Assembly (NCBI RefSeq): GCF_038050375.1
Contig: NZ_CP150886.1
Span: forward strand, 1,963,318-2,027,317
Direction: 5' to 3'
DNA length: 64,000 bases
Origin: Okeanomitos corallinicola TIOX110
Lineage (GTDB): Bacteria > Cyanobacteriota > Cyanobacteriia > Cyanobacteriales > Nostocaceae
Part shown: piece after piece, positions 52,847 to 60,817 of the stretch
Layout of the letters: every line of letters begins with the position of its first letter
How positions within the stretch are numbered: the first letter of the stretch is position 1
The notes under the pieces: model-generated
What the model was told of the DNA's origin: nothing
The model's database searches: none
Seen by the model: the letters and a program-made list of their open reading frames with translations, nothing else
Position numbers and translations under genes: made by a program

Positions 52847-53746
52847 ATGTCTAAAATTATTTTACCCCCTCCTTTAAAACCTGGTGATTTATTGCGTGTT
52901 ATTGCTCCTAGTGGTGCGTTAAGAGAGTTTGCAGCTTTTGAACAAAGTTTGGAAATTTGGAAAGCGCATGGTTACAATATCCAAATTAGCGACAATATAG
53001 ACAGCAGATATGGTTATCTTGCCGGTACTGATGCTCACCGTTGTCAACAACTCGCTACAGCATGGCATGATTCAGACTGTCGCGGTATTATCTGCGCTAG
53101 GGGTGGTTTCGGTAGTACCCGCATTTTGGAAAGTTGGTCTTGGGAACAAAAAACGGCAGATCCGAAATGGTTGCTCGGTTTTTCTGATATCACAGCCCTG
53201 CTCTGGAGTCTCTACAAGGCTGGTATTTCTGGTTTACATAGTCCCGTACTCACTACCCTAGCAAATGAGCCAGAATGGTCAATAAAACGGTTATTTGATA
53301 TTGTAGCAGGTCGTTCTGTAGCACCTTTACAGGGTAAGGGTTGGGGTGGTGGTAAAGTTACAGGAGTGCTACTTCCTGGTAATCTCACGGTAGCAACCCA
53401 TCTTTTAGGTACACCGCTATTACCTGATCTAGATGGTGTCATCTTAGCTTTTGAAGATGTCGCAGAAGCACCCTATCGCATTGATCGAATGTTAACTCAA
53501 TGGCGGTTAAGTGGCGTTTTATCAAAAGTTCGGGGTATTGCTTTGGGAGGTTTCACCGACTGTGATGCACCACCTAATATACCGAGTTTGAGTATAGAAG
53601 AAGTTTTGCAAGATAGATTATCTGATTTAGGTATTCCTATTGTTTCCGATTTACCTTTTGGTCATGATAGTCCCAATGCTGCTTTACCTGTAGGGGTAGA
53701 AGCAACATTAGATGCAGATGAGGGAATACTAAATGTTTGCTGTTAA
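52847..53746 (+). CDS. LD-carboxypeptidase family (S66, MccF-like) peptidase
   Basis: Peptidase family S66 members cut LD-tetrapeptide ends of peptidoglycan or inactivate peptide-nucleotide antibiotics. Motifs are ICARGGFGSTRIL, and WLLGFSDITALLWSLYKAG, in which Ser of GFSD is the nucleophile; the Glu and His partners lie in VILAFEDVAEAPYRIDRML and LPFGHDSPNAALPVG. The ATG at 52847 (MSKIILPPPLKPGD) is taken; the open frame extends upstream to a TTG only by chance. The 3' end overlaps the convergent methyltransferase gene by 18 bases. The protein has no signal peptide, so recycling in the cytoplasm is likely. Confidence 0.9.
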   Translation: MSKIILPPPLKPGDLLRVIAPSGALREFAAFEQSLEIWKAHGYNIQISDNIDSRYGYLAGTDAHRCQQLATAWHDSDCRGIICARGGFGSTRILESWSWEQKTADPKWLLGFSDITALLWSLYKAGISGLHSPVLTTLANEPEWSIKRLFDIVAGRSVAPLQGKGWGGGKVTGVLLPGNLTVATHLLGTPLLPDLDGVILAFEDVAEAPYRIDRMLTQWRLSGVLSKVRGIALGGFTDCDAPPNIPSLSIEEVLQDRLSDLGIPIVSDLPFGHDSPNAALPVGVEATLDADEGILNVCC

Positions 53747-54679
53747 ACCTAACGATTCTAAACAACAACAGAAACTTTCTATTTGTTGTAGAAAACATTC
53801 TTCGTCTGTAAGATTGGCAAAAGGCTGAGAAACAACATTAATTTGATCAGCAATGCTTTTATAAGTTGCTTTAATTATGGAAATCATGTTAATAAAGTCA
53901 TCTAAATAATCAGGATTTTCCAGAGAAGGAACAACTAAATTACTTGGAAGAGATGCAATTATTTTGCCAAAATCTGCGTTTTCTAAGTTTAAAAATGAAG
54001 CACAAAGATTATCATATCTTTGATTAATTTGCATACTATCCTGATGTTTGTCTGCACTCAGCCAATTAGGTTGTACTGACTGTTTTTTCTGAAGAATAGC
54101 AATTTGATGTCCTGGTTCAATTATTTCCACATCAAAACTATCTGGATACACGGACAACCAGTTTTTTAAGATTGTTTTTTCACCTTCTCTATTGACATCA
54201 TCTAAAATTACCAAACCACCAACACACAATTGATCATAGATTTGATATAAACAGGCTTCTCTTCCTCTTAATGTGTAAAATGGTGGCCCATCTATAATTA
54301 CACAATCAATATTCAGGTTACTTAAAGCAGCCTCTTGAGTATAAGTCAAAATCTGACCTGAACCGTATTTTTGAAAACTCAAAGGCTGATATTTTAATTG
54401 TAAAAGATTTGGAAATTCCAGAAATTCTTGAGCTAGTGCTTGAGTTTGATCATAAAAATTTGCATCTGCATCTATGGAAAGAATGTTAGTTTTAGGAAAA
54501 CTTAAAGCTAGACGGATAGAACTTGCTCCACTACCAAACTCGACAATATGATTTGGGATATTGAATTCTTGATGAATTAATTCCACAATTTTCAAGAATG
54601 CTTCTTCCCCAATTCGCCAGCCAAGATTAAGATCTAACTTGTCTAACTTGGAATTATCAAAATTTATGATCATCATCAC
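53729..54679 (-). CDS. SAM-dependent methyltransferase-like protein
   Basis: The N-terminal 200 residues form a Rossmann methyltransferase fold: VEFGSGASSIRLALSF for motif I, ILSIDADANFYDQ for the acidic residue of motif II, and CVIIDGPPFYTLRGREACLY for motif IV/post-IV, then GGLVILDDVNREGEK. The C-terminal 110 residues are helical and may be an extra module. The substrate is unknown. Three consecutive ATG codons (54679, 54676, 54673) leave the start uncertain by two residues. It follows a glycosyltransferase gene on the same strand, so glycan modification is possible. Confidence 0.75.
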   Translation of the reverse strand: MMMIINFDNSKLDKLDLNLGWRIGEEAFLKIVELIHQEFNIPNHIVEFGSGASSIRLALSFPKTNILSIDADANFYDQTQALAQEFLEFPNLLQLKYQPLSFQKYGSGQILTYTQEAALSNLNIDCVIIDGPPFYTLRGREACLYQIYDQLCVGGLVILDDVNREGEKTILKNWLSVYPDSFDVEIIEPGHQIAILQKKQSVQPNWLSADKHQDSMQINQRYDNLCASFLNLENADFGKIIASLPSNLVVPSLENPDYLDDFINMISIIKATYKSIADQINVVSQPFANLTDEECFLQQIESFCCCLESLGLTANI

Positions 54680-54722
54680 ACCCTAAATAACCTGAATTTG
54701 TATTATGCCTGATCTTGGAAAT

Positions 54723-54740
54723 GCTCCGCTCAGACGGAGC
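54723..54740. repeat. Hairpin GCTCCG/CGGAGC between glycosyltransferase and methyltransferase genes
   Basis: Perfect 6-base arms with a 6-base loop lie 8 bases beyond the glycosyltransferase stop (minus strand). No T-run follows in that direction; the plus strand has TTTATTCTT after it. Confidence 0.5.
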
Positions 54741-54747
54741 TTTATTC

Positions 54748-55827
54748 TTAGACCTTTGACAAAATTTTATGAAACCATTTTTCCAAGCGACCACCCATAG
54801 CTTCTAAAGAATATAAACTTTCCGCTCGCTGGCGACAAATTTGACGATCAATTGTATGTAAATTCTTAACAGCCTCTATCAAACCTTGTACACTGTCTGG
54901 TTCAACCAAAAACCCAGTTTTACCATCTTCCACAATTTCCACTAAACCACCACGAGAATAAGCAATCACCGGCACTCCGCAAGCTGAAGCTTCAAGACCT
55001 ACCGTGGGGAAAGCATCTATCCAATGGGGAGTAGCTAACATAGCTTGACATTGCCCTAGTCCTGCTTGTAATTCTGTTGTAGATAGAAATCCTTGGTAAT
55101 CTATCTGTGCATTGGGATAGTCCTGACGAATTTTTTGCCAATATTCCTCATTTTGAATTAAACCAAACACTTTTAAAGGCATTCCCAGGGTATTTGCTGC
55201 TGCTACTGCATCTTCTAAACCCTTCTCTGGCGCTATGCGACCTACCCACCCTAAACTATTTCCTGGTTGATCACAAAATTGATACAAAGATAAATCCAAC
55301 CCATTCAATAAACACACACATTCTTCTGCACAAGGAAAAGTAGCAGCTTGAGTTTTAGAGTGGACACCAATAGCTCCTGGAAACTTAGTTGCTACTTTTG
55401 TAATCATGTCATCCATAGCATCAGTTAAAGAACTCATACTAATTAAATGAGCTACTGGACAAGTGAAAAATTGTGTTAAATATAATGGCAACCAGTCATA
55501 GCTAAAATTTAAAATTAAATCATAATTTTCCTGTACTTGATCAGCATAACTCCACATATTCGCCAAAACTGAATTGTTAGGAATATAAATTTGCTCATCA
55601 CGCTTTTGATCTTGGGCTGGGTTTTGTGTGTTTCCAGGTATTTCTATTAGAGGTAACGAACCACTCCGAGAACCCTCCGGTGCTACAATATCCACTTTGT
55701 GTCCCCGTTTTAGCATTGCTTTGGCAGTATTAGATAGGGTTACTTCTACTCCACCACTCAACCCTGAACCTAATGTACCAACGGCGGTGGACATGAATAA
55801 TAATTTGTAAGATGGATTCGTCATCAT
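54748..55827 (-). CDS. GT4-family glycosyltransferase, perhaps pterin glucosyltransferase
   Basis: The protein has the GT-B form of GT4 enzymes: an N-terminal donor-recognition region (GTLGSGLSGGVEVTLSNTAK) and the C-terminal motif CGVPVIAYSRGGLVEIVEDG with the conserved Glu. The N-terminal GSGLSGGVE and later IGVHSKTQAATFPCAEEC resemble cyanobacterial UDP-glucose:tetrahydrobiopterin glucosyltransferases, so pterin glucosylation is a fair guess. The ATG pair at 55827 and 55824 has GAGGA upstream; an earlier TTG at 55839 is less likely. The gene is followed by a methyltransferase gene. Confidence 0.8.
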   Translation of the reverse strand: MMTNPSYKLLFMSTAVGTLGSGLSGGVEVTLSNTAKAMLKRGHKVDIVAPEGSRSGSLPLIEIPGNTQNPAQDQKRDEQIYIPNNSVLANMWSYADQVQENYDLILNFSYDWLPLYLTQFFTCPVAHLISMSSLTDAMDDMITKVATKFPGAIGVHSKTQAATFPCAEECVCLLNGLDLSLYQFCDQPGNSLGWVGRIAPEKGLEDAVAAANTLGMPLKVFGLIQNEEYWQKIRQDYPNAQIDYQGFLSTTELQAGLGQCQAMLATPHWIDAFPTVGLEASACGVPVIAYSRGGLVEIVEDGKTGFLVEPDSVQGLIEAVKNLHTIDRQICRQRAESLYSLEAMGGRLEKWFHKILSKV

Positions 55828-55839
55828 TAATATCCTCAA

Positions 55840-56357
55840 AAAAAAATTGTGGTATTTATCCTAAATGAATCATCTTCAAAATCAAGTAGGAATGCTATAT
55901 TTTTTTATCATAATTTGGTATTGCTGATTAAGAGTATGATTTTGTTCCACGCAGAGTCCCAGAGAGTAAGAGCTTATTTTTTTTAATTTTTCAATTCCAT
56001 CCTTCAATTCAGCAACGCCAATTTTTGCCTTATGGTCGGGGAATTGATTGATAAATTTTAGTTTTATCTATTAGTTTATTTAAACTTAATCTCGTAATAA
56101 TATCATAATATTTATTGTTGCGGGATGCTACAAGAATTAAAATGTAGTAGCTTACCACAGGTTAAACAAAAATTTATGAGTGTTTTGTCGGTTCTATGTT
56201 TATGCAAGATGAATGAAAAAATTTTGATTTAAGCTACGATTATGTTAAAGTAAGTTTGCCCTTTTTTTTAGGTCAGGTAAATCCAATTTCATCAGTTAAT
56301 CTAGAATTAATAAATTCAGGGTTTGCTAATTACCAATAAAACCAAATATTCAATCCT
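55840..56357. other. 518-base gap with only a doubtful small frame
   Basis: Between the GT4 and GT2 genes there is one diverged dispersed repeat (CACGCAGAGTCCCAGAGAG near 55950) and a doubtful 35-codon frame at 56125-56232 on the plus strand (MLQELKCSSLPQVKQKFMSV and on). The frame resembles the opening of some transposases only vaguely. Nothing else is recognised. Confidence 0.4.
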
Positions 56358-57224
56358 ATGAAACATCCTTTAATTTCTATTATTACTCCAGCTTATAAAG
56401 CTGAAAATACCATCATTAGAGCCGTTAAAAGTGTAATAAAACAAGATTTTCCTGATTGGGAAATGATTATTATTAGTGATGATTTACAAAATTATGAGCA
56501 GATTCTCAAAGAAAATAATATTATAGATGCACGATTGCAATTTACTTCAACTAATAAGTTAGGATCAGGTGCAAGTAATGCTAGGAATAAAGGTTTAGAG
56601 ACTGCTAAAGGACAGTATATAGCTTCCCTTGATGCAGATGATGAGTTTAAATCTCAAAAGTTATCGAAGATGATACCTTTGGTAGAAAAGTATGGTGCGG
56701 CTGTTTCTGATATTGAGTTTCGAGATAGCGATTCTTACCTTGCCTTGGAAAAATTAAATCAGTTACCTGAAAATGATTTTCTTTCTGCAAAAGATATCAT
56801 TCCCGTTTGTCTGCATACCTATAGTATTTATTTATATGATCGAGCAAAAATTCCTAATTTATACTATGAAAATGATTTGGCTAGAGCGCAAGATTTGGTT
56901 TTTTTGATGTCATTTTTTAATCACATTGAATTTATTGGTTTTGAGTCTGATAGATTGCATACTTATTACAGGCGTGAAGGTTCTGTTTGTAATTCTGCCG
57001 ATACCCATGCAACTTCTCATCAAAATAAACAAAGGTTACTGGCAAAAATAAATAATGATCAGATATCTATTCAAAACGAATTAGCCAAGGAAGAGACTAG
57101 AAAATATATGAATTTCAGTTTAGAAATAGATGATATTTATGATCAAGAAATTCTGAAAAATCCCCAAGCTGAATGGTTACAAATTTTTAAAACACAAATT
57201 CAAGAACGCTATTTTCTCAGCTAA
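56358..57224 (+). CDS. GT2-family glycosyltransferase
   Basis: A GT-A fold enzyme: ISIITPAYKAENTIIRAVKS at the N-terminus, the donor-binding GASNARNKGLETAKGQYIAS, and the metal-binding DADDEF (D-x-D) near residue 97. The C-terminal part, LARAQDLVFLMSFFNHIEFI, has the acceptor-side ED-like residues in the form QD. It transfers a sugar from a nucleotide donor; the product is unknown. It stands alone between a long gap and hemE, and no membrane span is visible. Confidence 0.87.
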   Translation: MKHPLISIITPAYKAENTIIRAVKSVIKQDFPDWEMIIISDDLQNYEQILKENNIIDARLQFTSTNKLGSGASNARNKGLETAKGQYIASLDADDEFKSQKLSKMIPLVEKYGAAVSDIEFRDSDSYLALEKLNQLPENDFLSAKDIIPVCLHTYSIYLYDRAKIPNLYYENDLARAQDLVFLMSFFNHIEFIGFESDRLHTYYRREGSVCNSADTHATSHQNKQRLLAKINNDQISIQNELAKEETRKYMNFSLEIDDIYDQEILKNPQAEWLQIFKTQIQERYFLS

Positions 57225-57420
57225 CTATATAGAATGCAGATAGAAAGATGATTTTTCGATCCTTGATTCTGAAAATCAGTCCAGTGACTGGGTAAATTAT
57301 GACGTTTTATTAAGTTAAGTAAAGCAACCCTAAGAGCTTTTGGAGTATAGGACTCAACCGTAATCCAGGGATGATAAGCTAAACAGTGAAATAACAAAGT
57401 GACTTAGGATGTAGTGTTAA

Positions 57421-58473
57421 ATGGGTGTTTCCTCAACGGCTCCTCTCCTCCTTCGGGCTGCACGTGGTGAACAAGTAGATCGTCCCCCTGTATGGATGAT
57501 GCGACAAGCGGGACGCTATATGAAAGCGTATCGGGATTTACGGGAAAAATATCCTTCTTTTCGGGAACGCTCAGAAATTCCTGAAGTAGCGATTGAAGTT
57601 TCCCTCCAACCGTGGAGAGCTTTCCAACCCGACGGAGTTATTTTATTTTCCGATATTGTCACCCCCCTACCTGGTATGGGAATTGACATGGATATTGCGG
57701 AAGGTAAAGGCCCAATTATTAACGCGCCCATTCGCACTCAAGAACAAGTTGATCAACTACGTCCACTAGATCCAGAAACATCCCTGCCATTCATTAAAAC
57801 GATTTTGCAGGCATTAAGGCAGGAAGTAGATAATCAATCAACGGTGTTGGGCTTTGTGGGCGCACCCTGGACTTTAGCAGCTTATGCGGTGGAAGGTAAA
57901 GGTTCTAAAACCTATTCCATCATCAAAAACATGGCTTTCTCAGAACCAGCAATTTTGCATCAGTTACTCACTAAATTTGCTGAATCTATAGCAGATTATG
58001 TACGCTATCAAATTGATTGTGGCGCTCAAGTGGTGCAAATGTTTGATTCTTGGGCGGGACAATTAAGCCCTCAAGATTATGAAGTATTTGCTGCACCCTA
58101 TCAAAAAATGGTGTTTGAAAAGGTGAAAGAAACCCATCCTGATACACCATTAATTTTGTTGGTTACAGGTAGTGCCGGACTTTTAGAAAGAATGGCTACC
58201 TCTGGTGCAGATATCCTCACCATTGACTGGACTGTGGATATGGCAGATGCACGGAAAAGACTGGGTAAGGAAGTGAAAGTACAGGGTAATCTTGATCCCG
58301 GTGTGTTATTTGGTTCTAAGGAATTTATCCGCGATCGCATTTTGGATACAGTTCGTAAAGCCGGTAATTGGGGACATATCCTCAACCTTGGACATGGTGT
58401 ACTACCAACCACACCAGAAGAAAATGTCGCTCATTTCTTTGAAACTGCCAAAAACCTCAACGCTTTGGTTTAA
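57421..58473 (+). CDS. hemE: Uroporphyrinogen decarboxylase
   Basis: HemE removes four carboxylates from uroporphyrinogen III to form coproporphyrinogen III on the way to heme, chlorophyll and phycobilins. Signatures are [14 protein letters not shown] near 22-35, with the substrate-binding Arg and Asp, and [20 protein letters not shown] around residue 140. The C-terminus has [20 protein letters not shown]. The length of 350 is normal. With acsF it places two tetrapyrrole-synthesis genes in this window, though 11 kb apart. Confidence 0.96.
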   Translation: MGVSSTAPLLLRAARGEQVDRPPVWMMRQAGRYMKAYRDLREKYPSFRERSEIPEVAIEVSLQPWRAFQPDGVILFSDIVTPLPGMGIDMDIAEGKGPIINAPIRTQEQVDQLRPLDPETSLPFIKTILQALRQEVDNQSTVLGFVGAPWTLAAYAVEGKGSKTYSIIKNMAFSEPAILHQLLTKFAESIADYVRYQIDCGAQVVQMFDSWAGQLSPQDYEVFAAPYQKMVFEKVKETHPDTPLILLVTGSAGLLERMATSGADILTIDWTVDMADARKRLGKEVKVQGNLDPGVLFGSKEFIRDRILDTVRKAGNWGHILNLGHGVLPTTPEENVAHFFETAKNLNALV

Positions 58474-58575
58474 TCAGTTATTAGTTATCAGTTGTCAGTG
58501 ATCAAAACTGAAAATTGGCAACTGATTTCACTGATTGAAAGTTTGATTTCTTAATTTTTAAATTATAATTACTTC

Positions 58576-59532
58576 ATGTCTAAAAAACGAATTTTAATCA
58601 CAGGTGCAAGTGGCTGTATCGGTCACTACATTAGCGAAGCGTTAATTGAAAACACTGAACACGAACTTTATTTATTAGTGAGAAATCCTAATAAATTGCA
58701 AGTTGATACTCAAACACGGACAGGAATCACCATTTTACAAGGTGATATGCAGGAAATTAACAAATTTTCCAACCTCCTAAAAACCATTGACACTGCGGTT
58801 TTAACAGCAACTTCCTGGGGTGGGGATAATATTTTTGATATTAATGTTAATAAAACCATAGAGTTGATGAGTTTGTTAAACCCAGAAAGATGTCAACAGG
58901 TAATTTATTTTTCGACAGCGAGTGTTTTAAATCATGATAACCAACCATTAAAAGAAGCGGGAGAAATTGGCACAGATTATATTAGTTCTAAATATGATTG
59001 TTTACATAAAATTGAAGAATTAGCTATTTTTCCTAAGATTACTACAGTGTTTCCTACCTTGGTTTTAGGTGGTGATGAGACAAAACCCTATTCTCATTTA
59101 ACATCTGGTATTTCTGAAGTTACTAAATTTATTAATATCATTCGTTTTTTACAGGCGGATGGTAGCTTTCACTTTATTCATGGAAAAGATATTGGTACAG
59201 TTGTCCAGTATTTAATTGATTATCCACCACAAGCGGGCGATCCGCGCAGATTTGTTTTAGGCCAATCTGGGTTAACGGTTAATCAAGCTGTAGAAGAAGT
59301 TTGTGATTATCTAGGTAAAAAGATTTTTTTCCGCATTCCGTTATCTTTAGGTTTAGCGAATGTAATTATTAAATTATTTAGAATTCAAATGGCTGCATGG
59401 GATAGATTTTGTATGAGTTATCGGCATTTTACCTATTCTAATGCCATCAATCCTGGTAGTTTTGATTTACCTAATTACTGTGTAACTATGAGTGATGTTT
59501 TAAGAATTAGTGGTGTGAAAGACGGCAAATAA
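58576..59532 (+). CDS. NAD(P)-dependent epimerase/dehydratase (extended SDR)
   Basis: Rossmann motif ITGASGCIGHYISEAL (about 7-22) binds NAD(P). The SDR active-site Ser-Tyr-Lys set is present, with YFSTASVL followed by ISSKYDCLHKIEE where Tyr lies in the form KYDCLHK (YxxxK shifted by one, so catalysis may differ). HFIHGKDIGTVVQYLID is a later family region. The likely product is a sugar-nucleotide or sterol-like dehydrogenase, but substrate is not known. The stop codon runs straight into an AAATA array. It lies 102 bases after hemE. Confidence 0.83.
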   Translation: MSKKRILITGASGCIGHYISEALIENTEHELYLLVRNPNKLQVDTQTRTGITILQGDMQEINKFSNLLKTIDTAVLTATSWGGDNIFDINVNKTIELMSLLNPERCQQVIYFSTASVLNHDNQPLKEAGEIGTDYISSKYDCLHKIEELAIFPKITTVFPTLVLGGDETKPYSHLTSGISEVTKFINIIRFLQADGSFHFIHGKDIGTVVQYLIDYPPQAGDPRRFVLGQSGLTVNQAVEEVCDYLGKKIFFRIPLSLGLANVIIKLFRIQMAAWDRFCMSYRHFTYSNAINPGSFDLPNYCVTMSDVLRISGVKDGK

Positions 59533-59551
59533 AATAAAATAAAATAAAATT
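59528..59551. repeat. Pentamer array AAATA
   Basis: About four copies of AAATA start at the stop codon of the epimerase gene. Confidence 0.9.
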
Positions 59552-59619
59552 TTAGTTTTTGTCTCTAGTCTTCACTAATTTTAACTAACTTTCAAACTGA
59601 CTGCAAAATCTCTAATTTA

Positions 59620-59706
59620 GGACTTACGCAATAGTCAGAAAATAACTAATCACAAATAGATACACAGAGAATACAAATAAATAATTAGCATATTTTACGT
59701 AAGTCC
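59620..59706. mobile_element. 87-base MITE-like element with GGACTTACG ends
   Basis: GGACTTACG (59620-59628) and its exact complement CGTAAGTCC (59698-59706) bound an AT-rich stretch without a gene. GGACTTACG is a common terminal motif of cyanobacterial insertion-sequence derivatives, so this is probably a short non-autonomous element. Confidence 0.55.
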
Positions 59707-59731
59707 GGAAAGTTGTTAATTACTTTCTGTC

Positions 59732-60094
59732 TTAGATACTAATATCTACTTCCCCTGGTAGATCCAAAGCGATTAACAAAGCTTGTGCTAGATGTGCCAT
59801 TACCACCTCAGAAAGTACACCTCTTAACCGCAAAAAGCGCGTTTTTGATAATACCCGCACCTGATCTGCCATTGCGATCGAGTCTTTTCTCAGGCCACCA
59901 TCTGGAGATAAAATTAAAACTTGGGTAGGATAAACTCGTTTGCCCGTTTGATAAGTCGTACACGGTACTGCTAAAACTACTGGGCTAGATAAATTAATTA
60001 CGTCACGACTAACTATAATTACCGGGCGTGTTCCTCCTTGTTCTGAACCTTCAGTCATTTCTAGACGCGCATCGTAAACTTCACCCCTTCTCAT
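59732..60094 (-). CDS. MazF/PemK-type toxin (mRNA endonuclease)
   Basis: The protein MRRGEVYDARLEMTEGSEQG, GTRPVIIVSRDVINL, with SIAMADQVRVLSKTRF, is a MazF-fold RNase that cuts mRNA at short sites. The Arg of GTRPVIIVS and the Ser/Thr after it belong to the active site region. I chose the ATG at 60094, which overlaps the antitoxin stop (ATGA), giving 120 residues; the frame upstream is inside the antitoxin gene. Both parts look intact, unlike the PIN pair at 17 kb. Confidence 0.9.
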   Translation of the reverse strand: MRRGEVYDARLEMTEGSEQGGTRPVIIVSRDVINLSSPVVLAVPCTTYQTGKRVYPTQVLILSPDGGLRKDSIAMADQVRVLSKTRFLRLRGVLSEVVMAHLAQALLIALDLPGEVDISI

Positions 60095-60366
60095 CTTGGA
60101 GATTCCCCTAACTGCAACGCCTCCCATTGAGCCGTAGCAAATTCTGCCTCGATTTTTAAGACTTCCGCTTGATAATCAGGATCTCTCGTCATCTCTGCCA
60201 GTGCTGCGTCTATTTCCGCTCGCTTTTGTGCTGCTAACTCTCGTTTCAGAGCTTGCACCACAAAATCATTACGACTTTTGGCTTTTCCCTCCAGTACGGC
60301 TTTATCTGTAGCTTCTAGCAGTTCTTTCGGGATCGTTAACGTCGTGCGAATTGTTTTTACTTTCAT
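60091..60366 (-). CDS. Ribbon-helix-helix antitoxin of the MazF pair
   Basis: Residues 1-45 form a ribbon-helix-helix DNA-binding domain: IRTTLTIPKELLEATDKAVL and AKSRNDFVVQALKREL. The C-terminal half is acidic and helical (RDPDYQAEVLKIEAEFATAQ) and should bind the toxin. At 91 residues and with the ATGA overlap to the toxin it is a standard MazE-like partner of the RHH class. It probably represses the operon promoter just upstream. Confidence 0.9.
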   Translation of the reverse strand: MKVKTIRTTLTIPKELLEATDKAVLEGKAKSRNDFVVQALKRELAAQKRAEIDAALAEMTRDPDYQAEVLKIEAEFATAQWEALQLGESPR

Positions 60367-60817
60367 GGTGCGTTCAGTCTATGATGTCTGAAGTGATGCC
60401 TTATATGATATCGTTTTAATCGTCAAATTGTAACTGTAAGTTTGCTAGTGGCAATTTGTGATTGGTAATGAAAAGGCTTCATAGGTGAGAGTTAAGCGGC
60501 TAAACCAAGATCAAAAAGTTTGGCATTGCTAAATAATGAGATGATTTTTGTCTCACGCCAAGGCGCAAAGAAGCAAAAGCTCAAGGAGACAGATTTTGTA
60601 AAAAGTCTCTAAGGGTTTTATCTCGCAATTATGCAAGGCCAAAAGTTTGTGATTAACTAAAACTACTAAATTTTCATATGATGAAGTCTAGATACAAGAG
60701 CTAAATCCTTTATTCATTTGTGTTTACACCATTTTTACTCATTAATTGACTATCTTAAAAAGAGATATTTAGTTCCAGGCGATCGCCTTGATTTTCTTCT
60801 GCACTTTCTTAACAACT
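60367..60817. other. 451-base gap before the GH15-like gene
   Basis: A fragment of the GGGTTTAGCA palindrome type (AAGTTTGGCATTGCTAAATAA near 60517) and a dispersed repeat (TTTTGTCTCACGCCAAGGCGCAAAG near 60546) are present, plus a HIP1-like site near 60779. No gene or RNA is recognised. Confidence 0.5.
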
